A DNA stretch of 64,000 bases from JAJPKK01 sp963844635 (GCA_963844635.1 CAWJPD010000008.1:574327-638326); one strand, 5' to 3'. Positions 18,661 through 27,645 are shown, counted from the stretch's first letter. The notes: generated from the sequence alone by a model not told the origin. Translations and numbers: made by a program.

Positions 18661-18820
18661 GCGGTGGGACGAGGAAACGCGTTCCAGCCTGTGGAGACCG
18701 GAGGCCCCAAATGGCGTGCGCCACCTGTTCACTCCCTAACAGGGACCGACGACATGCGCGAAAGCCCGCCACTTCGGGGCTTTTCAGTTCATAACAGGCA
18801 TCTCCGGCGACCTCGGACTG
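18585..18820. repeat. Left copy of island inverted repeat
   Basis: Nearly identical to the reverse complement of 26237-26473; visible differences are single bases (for example AAGGGCA versus AAGGGGCA) and a few substitutions. It contains a stem-loop terminator-like sequence. Confidence 0.85.
18761..18785 (+). terminator. Rho-independent-type hairpin in the repeat
   Basis: AAAGCCC at 18761-18767 pairs with GGGGCTTTT at 18777-18784, followed by TC. The same hairpin appears inverted at about 26272-26296. It is symmetric enough to work in either direction. Confidence 0.45.
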
Positions 18821-18860
18821 CGTGGTGGTGGACGCATTCTGCCGCAACCGTTCTCAAGCC

Positions 18861-19053
18861 AAAATTCCCTGCTAGCAGGGAATTAGCAGGGAATTTTTCG
18901 GGAAAATGGCCGCAATCGGCGATTCTCGTTGTAAAAACGAACGCTGCATCAAGTGCTTACAACCAAATTCCCTACGCGCGGGAGCAGGGAATTTTTGTGC
19001 CGGAGCAGGGAATTTTTTCGATGGAGCAGGGAATTCGGGAATTCGGGAATTCG
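18861..19053. repeat. Cluster of GCAGGGAATT repeats
   Basis: AGCAGGGAATT-type 11-mers occur at least five times in direct orientation (about 18875-18900, 18982-19034) with inverted ATTCCCTGC/ATTCCCTAC copies at 18863 and 18967, plus a run of GGGAATTC units at 19030-19053. Spacers are unequal, so this is not a CRISPR. I recognise the motif cluster as a dispersed element of Bradyrhizobium-like genomes. Confidence 0.6.
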
Positions 19054-19399
19054 GCTCGTAAACTCGACACTGCGATACTGCAAAGGTTGAAGGCCGCGAT
19101 TTGGCGAATCGGCGTATGATATTCGTTCAGTCAATTGAAAGAGTTGGTCGATGTGCGAACTTCGGCGAAAGCGATACGAAACGCGGATCGCCAAGCCACG
19201 CTGAAGCCGCTCAAGGCTGCGGCGAAGCTGTACGACTGTGTGTCCGACCGGTTTGCGCGGCTGTCTGAGGCTCGTCGGCGTTTGGAAGCGACTTGCACGC
19301 GCGCGCCGATTCTGCCGGATTGATCGCTCCCCGCGCTTTTGATCGTCCGCACGCCAACAGCAGATGCCGCGACATGAACCTGCCATTTGGGAGTCTGGC

Positions 19400-20035
19400 G
19401 TGACGCATTCGATCGGCGTGCCAGAATTGAGCAAGGCCTACGCCAAGCTTCGTGGCGCCGTTTCCATGGCGTTCGACCAAGAGCCTCATTATGAGCGCAC
19501 TCCCGTCAATGAACGTGAGCGCCTTGTCGCCGCTGTGATTGCAATCGCGCAGTTCTTTACCGAAGTCGGCGACAAGCAGGTCAGCAATCGATTGTTTGAA
19601 CTTGGTTCCGCGATCGCCGATCTCAACAGTGGCACGCCACATCCGCTTCTGCGACCGGTACGGTCCGACAATCGGCGCGCCCATCCTTCCCGGCTTTGGC
19701 GCGCCCGGGCGCGTAGCGCAATCGGCCTTGAAGCTCTCGTTCGATCGGGCCTCGGCGTGAGCGCCGCGGCAGAAAAAATCAGCAAGGACTATCCGCGGCT
19801 TACCCATCTAGGGACCCCCAGGGCAGCGAAGTCGCGATTGCCGAAGCTCCTCATTGGCTGGCGGAGGGAATTCCGATCGGCTCGCATCAAAAACTTTGAG
19901 GCTGCCGAATTGTTTTCGGAAGGCCTGCGCAGGCTCGACCTCGTATCGGGCAAAGCTTCTCGCCTTCATGAGCTGGCGACCGACCAACTGGCCAAGGCAG
20001 TCAGTGATGTCGGTGTGTTTTCCCCCCACTCTTAA
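19400..20035 (+). CDS. Hypothetical protein of the phage-like island
   Basis: About 211 aa from GTG 19400 (GGGAG at 19388-19392); an upstream ATG at 19364 is in frame but has no ribosome site. The sequence THSIGVPELSKAYAKLRGAV and the helical C-terminus (RLHELATDQLAKAVSDVGV) are soluble and mostly alpha-helical. I recognise no domain. Its position 66 bp before the ParB-methyltransferase gene suggests the same transcript. Confidence 0.6.
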   Translation: MTHSIGVPELSKAYAKLRGAVSMAFDQEPHYERTPVNERERLVAAVIAIAQFFTEVGDKQVSNRLFELGSAIADLNSGTPHPLLRPVRSDNRRAHPSRLWRARARSAIGLEALVRSGLGVSAAAEKISKDYPRLTHLGTPRAAKSRLPKLLIGWRREFRSARIKNFEAAELFSEGLRRLDLVSGKASRLHELATDQLAKAVSDVGVFSPHS

Positions 20036-20100
20036 CACACGGCCTTCGGTGCCAAGTTTCCTGAGAAGCCGGCGCGTTTCGGCAGACCGGAGTGGCACCC

Positions 20101-21453
20101 ATGAAGACACACGCTCACGATCCGCAGTCGATGGGCATCGAGGCGATGGCCGTCAGCGGCCTTCGTCCCTATGCGGGAAATCCCCGCACCCACAGCAAGA
20201 AGCAGGTCCGGCAGATTGCCGAGAGCATCCGGCAGTTCGGGTTCACCAATCCGGTCCTGATCGGGGACAACAACGAGATCATCGCCGGCCACGGCCGGGT
20301 GGAAGCGGCAAAGCTCCTTGGCCTGGAAAGCGTGCCCACCCTGAGGCTCGCTCATCTCAACGCGGAACAGCGACGCGCCTATGTGCTGGCCGACAACAAG
20401 CTTGCCCTCAATGCGGGCTGGGACCAGGAGCTGCTGGCGATCGAGCTGCATGGGCTGATCGCGGCTGATTTCGATATTGAGCTGACCGGCTTCTCGGCGG
20501 CCGAGATCGACCTGGTGCTCGACGCGGCAGCCGAAGCTGCCCCCGGCGACGGACCGGTCGATGCCGAGGACCAGATCCCATCGTCTGATGGCGATCCGGC
20601 CTGTGCCGTGACCCGGCCAGGCGACCTCTGGTTGCTTGGGCGCCATCGTCTGATCTGCGGCGATGCCCGCGACCGTGACGTTTTTGAGCGGCTCATGGGT
20701 GACGAGCGAAGCGATCTCGTCTTCACCGATCCGCCCTACAATGTGCCGATCGATGGTCATGCGACCGGGCTGGGCCGCATCCGGCACCGCGAGTTCGCGA
20801 TGGGCGTCGGCGAGATGTCGTCGGCGACCTTCACAGGCTTTCTCCAGCAGACGCTCGGGAATGCCGCCACCCTATCGAAAAGCGGTGCCATCGCCTTCGT
20901 CTGCATGGACTGGCGTCATATGGGCGAACTACTCAAGGCCGGACAGGCGGTGTTTACCGAGCTCAAGAATCTCTGCGTGTGGAACAAGACCAACGGTGGA
21001 ATGGGGAGCTTCTATCGAAGCAAGCACGAGCTGGTCTTCGTTTTCAAGGTCGGCAGGGCTGATCACACCAATACCTTCGGCCTTGGTGAGAGCGGACGCT
21101 ACCGGACCAATGTCTGGGATTACGCGGGCGTCAATTGCGGGCGCCGCGAAGACCTCGCGATGCATCCGACGGTCAAGCCGGTAGCGCTGGTCGCGGAGGC
21201 GATCAAGGACTGCTCGCGGCGCGGCGAGATCGTGCTCGATCCGTTTGGCGGTTCCGGCACGACACTGATCGCAGCACAGAAGACCGGGCGCCTGGCGCGC
21301 CTGATCGAGTGTGACCCGCTCTATTGCGACACCATCCTGCGCCGCTTCGAGCGGGTCACGGGCAAGGAGGCCACTCATGCAGCGCGCGGCATGAGCTTCG
21401 AGGAGGTCTCGCAGGAGCGGCTCACGGCTCTGGTCGAGGAGGCGGATCGATGA
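20101..21453 (+). CDS. ParB-like domain / DNA methyltransferase fusion
   Basis: 450 aa. Residues about 10-120 are a ParB/Srx-type nuclease-like domain (VSGLRPYAGNPRTHSKKQVR, then IIAGHGRVEAAKLLG). After a linker rich in Ala/Asp follows an amino-methyltransferase: the catalytic motif IV TDPPYNVP is at about residue 207, and the SAM-binding motif LDPFGGSGTT near residue 380. Motif IV before motif I is the beta-class order, giving N6-adenine or N4-cytosine methylation. It probably modifies element DNA before packaging. ATG 20101 follows CGGAG; its stop overlaps the next start (ATGA). Confidence 0.92.
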   Translation: MKTHAHDPQSMGIEAMAVSGLRPYAGNPRTHSKKQVRQIAESIRQFGFTNPVLIGDNNEIIAGHGRVEAAKLLGLESVPTLRLAHLNAEQRRAYVLADNKLALNAGWDQELLAIELHGLIAADFDIELTGFSAAEIDLVLDAAAEAAPGDGPVDAEDQIPSSDGDPACAVTRPGDLWLLGRHRLICGDARDRDVFERLMGDERSDLVFTDPPYNVPIDGHATGLGRIRHREFAMGVGEMSSATFTGFLQQTLGNAATLSKSGAIAFVCMDWRHMGELLKAGQAVFTELKNLCVWNKTNGGMGSFYRSKHELVFVFKVGRADHTNTFGLGESGRYRTNVWDYAGVNCGRREDLAMHPTVKPVALVAEAIKDCSRRGEIVLDPFGGSGTTLIAAQKTGRLARLIECDPLYCDTILRRFERVTGKEATHAARGMSFEEVSQERLTALVEEADR

Positions 21454-21866
21454 GCGTGGACGATGATCCTCCCGAAAAGAACGCAGACGTCGGTTACGGA
21501 AAGCCGCCGGTCCATAGCCGCTTCCGCAAGGGTCACTCCGGCAATCCGAAAGGCAGGCTTCGTCACGATGATCCAGAGCGCGTGTCCAGCTTGTTCTGGC
21601 GGGAGGCCGGACGCCTGCTGACGATTCGAGAGGGCGACAAGACCACCAAAATGCCGGCACTTCGAGCCGTCGTTCGCAGCCAGGTCGCCTCCGCCGTGAA
21701 GGGTAACGTGACAGCCCAGCGCGCCCTCGTCGCCACGGCACGCGAGCTTGCCGCTGACTCGCATAAGCCTCGAAGTGGAAGGGCGGCAAGGTCGGAGTTT
21801 ACTCGGAAGCCGGATGAGATGAGCGACGAGGAGCTGATGGCTTTTCTGCAAAGCCCTGCAAAATGA
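21450..21866 (+). CDS. DUF5681 domain protein
   Basis: 138 aa, starting within the stop codon of the methyltransferase gene (ATGA at 21450), so translationally coupled. The N-terminal VGYGKPPVHSRFRKGHSGNP motif defines DUF5681. The family sits between ParB-methyltransferase and terminase genes in alphaproteobacterial phage-like islands, so a small-terminase-like or DNA-binding role has been a reasonable guess; nothing in the sequence proves it. The rest is helical and basic. Confidence 0.85.
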   Translation: MSVDDDPPEKNADVGYGKPPVHSRFRKGHSGNPKGRLRHDDPERVSSLFWREAGRLLTIREGDKTTKMPALRAVVRSQVASAVKGNVTAQRALVATARELAADSHKPRSGRAARSEFTRKPDEMSDEELMAFLQSPAK

Positions 21867-21897
21867 ACGCTCACCCGGTTTTTGGCCAGATGAGGCG

Positions 21898-23370
21898 ATG
21901 TTGATGACGGAGCAGTCGCACGCCATGGCGACGGAAGTTCTGCTCAAGAGGCGACGCATCCGTCGCAGCTTGATCGACTGGTGCCGGCACTGCGGCTATG
22001 AGCCCGCGGCCCACCATCGCTTGCTAATCGATCATCTTGAGCGCGTCGGGCGCGGCGAGATCAGACGGCTCGCGGTGTTCATGCCGCCGGGTTCGGCCAA
22101 ATCCACCTATGGGTCGATCCTGTTTCCGCCTTACTTCATGGCAAAGGCCAATGGCCGATCCCTCCTGGCAGCGTCGCACACCACCGAACTTGCCGAGAAA
22201 TGGGGCCGCCGGGTCCGCAACCTGATCGCGCAAAGCGGCCCCACCTTGGGCATCAGGCTCTCGGATGACAATCACGCCGCCGGGCGCTGGGAGCTTCGAA
22301 GCGGTGGAGAGTATTATGCGGCCGGTGTCGGCACCGGCATTGCGGGCTTCCGCGCCGATGGTGCCGTGATCGACGACCCGATCCGCTCGCGCGAGGACGC
22401 TGATTCCGAGCGGGTTCGAGACCGCATCTGGGATTGGTACAAATCCGACCTGCTGACGCGATTGCGCCCGGGCGGCTGGGTGATCCTGATCCAGACCCGC
22501 TGGCACGAGGACGATCTGGCGGGCCGCATCATCGCCGAAGCGCAGAGTGGCGGAGAGCCATGGGAGGTTGTCTCGCTGCCGGCGGAGGCGGAAGCCGGCG
22601 ATCCGCTCGGCCGCCAACCCGGCGAATGGCTGTGGGATGATGATTACGGCTATGGGTCCTTCCTGCGCCATGAGAAGGCGACCCAGCTGCCGCGCAACTG
22701 GTCGGCGCTGTACCAGCAACGCCCTGCGCCTGAGACCGGAGATTACTTCAAGGCCGAGTGGCTGCGCAGCTACGCCAGCGAGCCGCCGCGCGAAACGCTC
22801 AATGTCTATGGCGCATCAGATTACGCGGTCACCTCGCGCGGCGGCGACTACACGGTCCATGTCGTGATCGGGGTCGACCCGGAGAACCGGATGTACCTGC
22901 TCGACCTCTGGCGTGGCCAGACCACGTCGGACGTTTGGATCGAGGCATGGTGCGATCTGGTCCGCAAGTGGAAGCCTTCCTTTTGGGCCGAAGAGCAGGG
23001 CCAGATCATCTCGGGCGTTGGCCCGTTCCTCCAACGCCGCGCGATCGAGCGGCAGGCCTATACCTGCCGCGAGCAGTTTGCGAGCCGCGGCGACAAGGCG
23101 GTCCGCGCCCAATCGATCCGCGGCCGCATGGCGATGCTCGGCCTCCATGTGCCGCAGTGCGCCTCTTGGCTGGCCGACCTGCGCTCGGAATTGTTGAGCT
23201 TCCCGGCCGGTGGCCACGACGATCAGGTCGATGCGCTCGGATTGGTCGGCCAGCTGCTCGACCGCATCAATGCCGGCCCCAGGCCCAAGGTGCTGGCTGT
23301 GCCCCGACCCCAGGCTTATCAGCCGCTCGCCTCGGAATTCATCTCGAACGACAGCTGGAAGACACTGTGA
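21898..23370 (+). CDS. Phage terminase large subunit
   Basis: 490 aa. ATPase: Walker A-type PPGSAKST at residues 63-70, Walker B VIDDP at 157-161, coupling segment ILIQTRWHEDDLAGRI. Nuclease: ASDYAVTSRGGDYTVHVVIG with acidic residues, and GGHDDQVDALGL near the C-terminus (typical terminal acidic motif). It would translocate and cut concatemeric DNA at a procapsid. No portal, protease or capsid genes follow; the next gene is the convergent recombinase. ATG 21898, with GAGG upstream. The gene is complete and undamaged, unusual if it were useless. Confidence 0.92.
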   Translation: MLMTEQSHAMATEVLLKRRRIRRSLIDWCRHCGYEPAAHHRLLIDHLERVGRGEIRRLAVFMPPGSAKSTYGSILFPPYFMAKANGRSLLAASHTTELAEKWGRRVRNLIAQSGPTLGIRLSDDNHAAGRWELRSGGEYYAAGVGTGIAGFRADGAVIDDPIRSREDADSERVRDRIWDWYKSDLLTRLRPGGWVILIQTRWHEDDLAGRIIAEAQSGGEPWEVVSLPAEAEAGDPLGRQPGEWLWDDDYGYGSFLRHEKATQLPRNWSALYQQRPAPETGDYFKAEWLRSYASEPPRETLNVYGASDYAVTSRGGDYTVHVVIGVDPENRMYLLDLWRGQTTSDVWIEAWCDLVRKWKPSFWAEEQGQIISGVGPFLQRRAIERQAYTCREQFASRGDKAVRAQSIRGRMAMLGLHVPQCASWLADLRSELLSFPAGGHDDQVDALGLVGQLLDRINAGPRPKVLAVPRPQAYQPLASEFISNDSWKTL

Positions 23371-23416
23371 GGGTGCAAAGACGTAACTGGCTCCTGGCAG
23401 CGTTTGTGGTGCGCCC

Positions 23417-25003
23417 CTACTGACCTGGAAGGCCGAGCAGTTCATGCTGGCGCGACCACTCGGCAGGCAAGTCAGACAGGCGGGTCGCCCCCATGCGATG
23501 GGGAAGACGGCCTTCGATGGCGGCCTTGACGAGGTCCGGCGCCAGGAAGGCCAGCGAGATCGTCATGTTGACCTTGCGGGCGCTGCAGCCTTCGCGCTTG
23601 GCAATGGTCTCGGCGGTGGCGGTGGGGTCCGCCATCAGCTCACGGACCCAGCCGCGTCCCCGCGCAATCGCGGCGACCAGGGTGGCGCGATTCTCAGCCC
23701 GGATCGGCCGAACGCGCGTTTGCGAAGAAACCCCCTCCGGCAAAAGGATCTCGCGCCGGCATCGCGACGGCGGTTTCTGCCAAGGGATGTGAATGCTGCG
23801 GTCGGAACTTTCGATGCCGGCATCATCGATCTCCGCGAGGCGAACGATCAACTTCTGTGGCTGAATCTCGACCCGTGCAAGATGCCTTGCGATCATCGTC
23901 GGATCGTCGATCGGCTCCGAGGACTTGATGTGCTCGCGAACCGCGGCGGTGACCGCCGCCTCGATTTCGGCAGCCGGCACGCGCCGCACCGAACCTGCAC
24001 CCTCGGCTGCGCCATGAAGCAGGGCGGAGGAGATGTAGTAGCGGTATCTGACCCCGCCCTTGCGGCAATGGGTGGGGCTCATCAGATTACCGCGATCGTC
24101 ATAGAGGCGCCCCGTCAACAGCGCTTCGGATTTGACCCTCTTCCTCTTCTGGTTCGCGGCCTGTGCATCGAGCTTGGCCTGCACGGCTTCAAAAAGGTCA
24201 CGGTCAACAATGGCGGGTTGCTCGCCGTCCAACACCTTGCCCTTGAAGACCGCCTCTCCGATGTAGAAGCGATTGCGGAGCAGGTAGGCGAGCGGTCCGC
24301 GCGTGAATGGAATGCCGCCGATCGTCTTGCCGGTTCTCAAGGTGCGCACCTTGGTGACGATCCCCCGCTTGCGCAGCTCCGCCATCAGGAGGTTGAGGCT
24401 GCCGACGTCAAGGTAGGTGCGGAAGATCGTGCGAAGCCGCTCGGCTTCATCTTGGTTGACCGTGATCTTGCAATCCTTGGTGTCATAGCCGAGCGGGACC
24501 ATGCCGCCGACCCAAATCCCCTTGCGCTTGGAGGCGGCGATCTTGTCGCGGATACGCTCGGAGGTGACCTCGCGTTCGAACTGGGCAAAGGACAGCAGCA
24601 CGTTCAAGGTCAGCCGTCCCATCGAGGTGGTGGTATTGAATTGCTGCGTCACCGAGACGAATGACACATGATGCTGGTCGAAGAGTTCGACAAGCTTGGC
24701 GAAATCCGCAAGCGATCGGGTCAGGCGGTCGACCTTGTAGACCACGATGACGTCGATCCTGCCGGCTCTCACGTCGCCGAGAAGGCGCTGCAGCGCGGGC
24801 CGGTCGGTGTTGCCTCCTGAGAACCCGCCATCATCATATTTACCGCGAAACAGCGTCCAGCCGGCATGGGCTTGACTGCGAATGTAAGCCTGGGCGGCAT
24901 CGTACTGGGCATCGAGCGAATTGAACTCCTGTTCGAGACCCTGGTCGGTTGAGACCCGCGTGTAAATCGCACAGCGCACTGGCTTGGTGGACGCCGCTGT
25001 CAT
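23417..25003 (-). CDS. Large serine recombinase
   Basis: 528 aa from ATG 25003 (AAGGAGG upstream). Resolvase N-terminal domain with the catalytic Ser in AIYTRVSTDQG and the VYKVDRLTRSLADF / RLTLNVLLSFAQFEREVTSE segments; recombinase domain at about 165-280 (KGIWVGGMVPLGYDT); a central zinc-ribbon-like region where Cys ligands are mostly missing. C-terminal extension of about 150 residues. It catalyses site-specific integration/excision. Start overlaps the stop of the DUF2924 gene (ATGA), forming a DUF3489-DUF2924-recombinase operon. Confidence 0.93.
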   Translation of the reverse strand: MTAASTKPVRCAIYTRVSTDQGLEQEFNSLDAQYDAAQAYIRSQAHAGWTLFRGKYDDGGFSGGNTDRPALQRLLGDVRAGRIDVIVVYKVDRLTRSLADFAKLVELFDQHHVSFVSVTQQFNTTTSMGRLTLNVLLSFAQFEREVTSERIRDKIAASKRKGIWVGGMVPLGYDTKDCKITVNQDEAERLRTIFRTYLDVGSLNLLMAELRKRGIVTKVRTLRTGKTIGGIPFTRGPLAYLLRNRFYIGEAVFKGKVLDGEQPAIVDRDLFEAVQAKLDAQAANQKRKRVKSEALLTGRLYDDRGNLMSPTHCRKGGVRYRYYISSALLHGAAEGAGSVRRVPAAEIEAAVTAAVREHIKSSEPIDDPTMIARHLARVEIQPQKLIVRLAEIDDAGIESSDRSIHIPWQKPPSRCRREILLPEGVSSQTRVRPIRAENRATLVAAIARGRGWVRELMADPTATAETIAKREGCSARKVNMTISLAFLAPDLVKAAIEGRLPHRMGATRLSDLPAEWSRQHELLGLPGQ

Positions 25004-25470
25004 GACCGTGCCTCCTTGTCGCGCAGCCCGAAGAAGCGCGGTCCGTTCCACCGCGTGCCGGTGATCGCCAGCGCGACCTTGGTCAGACTTGGATAAGTGT
25101 TGCCATTCCAGGCGAACCCGTCGGCGAGCACCGCGACCCGGTGCATCTGCCCGTTCCATTCACGGCCGAGCACGGTCCCGGGCCGCAGGCTTGCGACTTG
25201 CCTCTTGCGTTGAATAGCCGCCTTCTCGGGAGCCGCGCCATCGAGCAGGCGCTGGCTGTCCTGGTCGAGGTCGCCGAACCGGTCGGCCTGGAGCCGATAA
25301 GCCACCGTCCGGAGCAAAAGGTGGCGCGGCACGTGAGCCGGCGCCGGCCTGCCGAACATGGCAAGCCAGCGCCCCCGCAGGCCACCGAGGTCAAGACCGC
25401 GCAGTTGCGCAATCTCGGCATCAAGCGCCTGCCGGTCCGGCAAGGCCGGACCGATCGTCACGCGCGGCAT
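25000..25470 (-). CDS. DUF2924 domain protein
   Basis: 156 aa. Characteristic segments LDAEIAQLRGLDLGGLRGRW, VPRHLLLRTVAYRLQADRFG and the C-terminal PGTVLGREWNGQMHRVAVL ... WNGNTYPSLTKVALAITGTR-W-NGPRFFGL. Found almost exclusively beside DUF3489 and large serine recombinases, where it is thought to be a recombinase accessory or DNA-binding factor (inferred from context). Overlaps both neighbours by ATGA, so expressed as one unit. Confidence 0.9.
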   Translation of the reverse strand: MPRVTIGPALPDRQALDAEIAQLRGLDLGGLRGRWLAMFGRPAPAHVPRHLLLRTVAYRLQADRFGDLDQDSQRLLDGAAPEKAAIQRKRQVASLRPGTVLGREWNGQMHRVAVLADGFAWNGNTYPSLTKVALAITGTRWNGPRFFGLRDKEARS

Positions 25471-25835
25471 CAGACCGAGGCCCGCTTGGAGCGCCGGTCC
25501 GTGGTCTTGCCGGCCTTCCCGGACGCGATCTGGTAAATGCGGTCTCCATCCACCTTCTTCGAATTTAACTTCAGCTTGAGGCGGTTGCGCACAACCCCGG
25601 CCAGAAAGCCCCGCACCGAATGCTGCTGCCAGCCGGTCACCTTCATCATGGCGCCGATCGTTGCGCCCGCAGGCGATTGCAGCATCGCGATGACCCGGGA
25701 TTGCTTGGAGCCGGACTTCGCCCTCTCAGGCTTGGGACTGATTTTGGCTGGCTGCGTCTTTTGGGGCTTCGCCGTGTGCGCCGGCCCCTTTGGCGCCGCT
25801 GAGGACGTGGTGGGTTTCTTGGCTGCCTTTGACAT
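25470..25835 (-). CDS. DUF3489 domain protein
   Basis: 121 aa from ATG 25835 (CGGAGG upstream). A Lys/Pro/Ala-rich disordered N-terminus is followed by SKQSRVIAMLQSPAGATIGA, MMKVTGWQQHSVRGFLAGVV and RIYQIASG, the DUF3489 winged-helix-like domain. First gene of the recombinase operon; probably a DNA-binding regulator or recombination directionality factor, by analogy of position only. Confidence 0.9.
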   Translation of the reverse strand: MSKAAKKPTTSSAAPKGPAHTAKPQKTQPAKISPKPERAKSGSKQSRVIAMLQSPAGATIGAMMKVTGWQQHSVRGFLAGVVRNRLKLKLNSKKVDGDRIYQIASGKAGKTTDRRSKRASV

Positions 25836-26145
25836 CGAGATCCTCCGTTCGGTGATTGCGGCCTCGCCGCACCACCGAAGCCCCGCCTCGGCGCTCACGC
25901 CGGCGGGGCAGGATCTCGCAAGGCGCCATCAGCGCCCGAACCCAACCGCACTACCGCTCCATTCGCAGCGGAATGCCAGTCCTTTCTGACAACGAGATTG
26001 CTCTCTGAACAGGCTCTGATCGGTAGGAAACGCCGGCAAGATGGTCCTCAGGGCAGGGGTCTCCGATTGTGCCCTTTCTGGCGGCTGGAATCGCTCAGTT
26101 GAGGAGCATTGATCACGGAACGCCGGGCATGATGGTTCTGCGTTG

Positions 26146-26234
26146 TGCATCTCTCCAGCTCATGGTTAGCAGCATCGACCAAAGCACCGATCATAATCGG
26201 CTGTCTGCAGGTTCGAGTCCTGCGAGCTCCACCA
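26146..26234 (+). tRNA. Degenerate tRNA-Met(CAT)-like gene with intact 3' half
   Basis: The T-arm GCAGG-TTCGAGT-CCTGC (26207-26223), acceptor 3' strand GAGCTCC, discriminator A and encoded CCA (to 26234) are perfect. An anticodon-arm-like CCGATCATAATCGG precedes it and a D-arm-like AGCTCATGGTTAGCAGC lies at 26157-26173. The 5' acceptor strand does not match GGAGCTC and about ten extra bases follow the D-arm, so it cannot fold normally. Best read as a tRNA remnant at an integration site. Confidence 0.4.
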
Positions 26235-26236
26235 CC

Positions 26237-26473
26237 CAGTCCGAGGTCGGCGGAGATGCCTGTTATGAACTGAAAAGCCCCAAAGTGGCGGGCTTTCGCG
26301 CATGTCGTCGGTCCCTGTTAGGGAGTGAACAGGTGGCGCACGCCATTTGGAGCCTCCGGTCTCCACAGGCTGGAACGCGTTTCCTCGTCCCACCGCTGGC
26401 GAAGGGGCAAGCTTGGCGACGGCGGTGCAGTGGTGAAACGGTAATCGCTCGAATATGCGCCGTTGCCCGCAGC
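26237..26473. repeat. Right copy of island inverted repeat
   Basis: Reverse complement of 18585-18820 with a handful of differences. It begins three bases after the CCA end of the tRNA remnant and includes the same hairpin (26272-26296). Confidence 0.85.
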
Positions 26474-27216
26474 CCGTGACACGATTACGAGACTCGATGG
26501 GATGGTGGTGAGGAGCGTCGCCACCCGCATTTCCTACCAACCCCGCGACGGCACCTTCCAAAATTCGTGCATCCGTTTTTCAGTTCGCGTGATCCGAACT
26601 TTCACCTCTCTTTCCCTTTGGTAAAGAATCCGGTCCGTAGCTGGTAGCTTGAATCTGGAATTGAGGTGAAAGCGAGCTCTCACCATGTTGTCGCCGGCCG
26701 CTTTGCGTTGAGAGGGGCTCGGATGCTGTCCGGAGACCAACTGCTTGCCTGCCTTGGCCGGATTCGAACTCCGATATCCGATTCGATGAAAAACCGCAGC
26801 GGTTCACGCGGCAATCTCGGCACTTTGGGCCGAAGCGATGCCGCAGAGACTTTTCGCGTTTGAGCTGCGGCATGAGAGAATTATACAGCTGTGACAGAGA
26901 CTACCGCATTCGCATCTATAGGCTTTTGCCCCGGTGGACGATGGCCTTGACCAATATGCTCGGGTGATCGGATTCGAACCGAAACGCGCAACACAAAATC
27001 GTGGCGTAAATTGGCGCTCGACTTTGCTCGTAGATCGAGGGGGAACCGCTTTACTAACCCGGATTATGCATGACGAGGGGCGTTTTTCCACGTTTGTTGG
27101 CGAATCGCATACGTTCGCTCCGACCGGCTGGATCGATTTTGGAGCAACTCGCGGTGAGACGCGTTGGTGTTGATCTGCGGTGAGCGGCGGCGACAGCTGG
27201 CATCATCGAGCTATCT
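26474..27216. other. Non-coding stretch with tRNA T-arm-like fragments on the minus strand
   Basis: No supported gene. Two GGATTCGAAC sequences (26758-26767 and 26975-26984), the reverse complement of a tRNA T-loop, are followed by unrelated sequence. The first is followed by a TGCCGCAGAGAC...TTCGCGTTTGAGCTGC stretch (about 26838-26870) that resembles one at about 43543-43572. No complete cloverleaf can be drawn. Confidence 0.4.
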
Positions 27217-27645
27217 TCAGGAATGAGTGAGATGCTTCTTCAGGCAGAAGCGCCCGCTGCGTCCCTGGGGTTCGCGGGAGAAGTAGGCAATGGTGGTGAA
27301 CAAGAAGGCGATCACCCATAGAACAGGCCCCACAAGGCCCGGCCACCAAGGTATGAGCCCGGGCACCAATACGAATAGCACGAAGGGAATATCGGCAAAC
27401 GCCATGAGTAATCCGTTCATCCAGTAACCCTGTTTGTCATTGCGCCAATTCAGGATCACGGCCATTAGGATGCCGGCAACTGCGAAAAACAAAAGATAAA
27501 AGGCGTCCTGCAGAAGCCGGGCGTGCACCATGTCGGTCGACTGCTCCGCCAATGCGTAAACCGCGTTTGCTGCAGCCAGGTGAAAGACACCCCATGAAAC
27601 ATAAGACACAGCGCCAATCCTAGCCAATCCAATGTTCCAAGACAT
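27217..27645 (-). CDS. Four-span membrane protein, unknown
   Basis: 142 aa, ATG at 27645 with GAGGACC upstream. Four hydrophobic segments: about 8-28 (GAVSYVSWGVFHLAAANAVY), 45-65, 77-98 and 105-122, and short polar loops. The ends are basic. Family not recognised with certainty; the layout resembles small uncharacterised integral membrane proteins. It stands alone between a repeat-rich stretch and the MBL-fold gene on the same strand. Confidence 0.75.
   Translation of the reverse strand: MSWNIGLARIGAVSYVSWGVFHLAAANAVYALAEQSTDMVHARLLQDAFYLLFFAVAGILMAVILNWRNDKQGYWMNGLLMAFADIPFVLFVLVPGLIPWWPGLVGPVLWVIAFLFTTIAYFSREPQGRSGRFCLKKHLTHS

Larger units (their letters stand above)
18585..26473. mobile_element. 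Phage-derived island bounded by inverted repeats
   Basis: A 236-bp repeat at 18585-18820 recurs inverted at 26237-26473. Between them lie a hypothetical gene, a ParB-methyltransferase, DUF5681, a terminase large subunit and a recombinase operon, a combination seen in integrated phage-like elements of alphaproteobacteria. A degenerate tRNA whose CCA end at 26234 abuts the right repeat suggests the attachment region. Virion genes are absent, so it is a defective or domesticated element. Exact ends are inferred. Confidence 0.5.

Noticed and set aside
18861..19053. CRISPR-like array
   Set aside because: Repeat units are only about 11 bases, occur in both orientations and have irregular spacing; no cas genes nearby.
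18585..26473. Complete prophage
   Set aside because: Only terminase, methyltransferase, DUF5681 and recombinase are present; no portal, capsid, tail, lysis or repressor genes.
26166..26561. Minus-strand ORF reading SSQDSNLQTADYD
   Set aside because: This peptide is a well-known spurious translation over tRNA sequence; here it covers the tRNA remnant.
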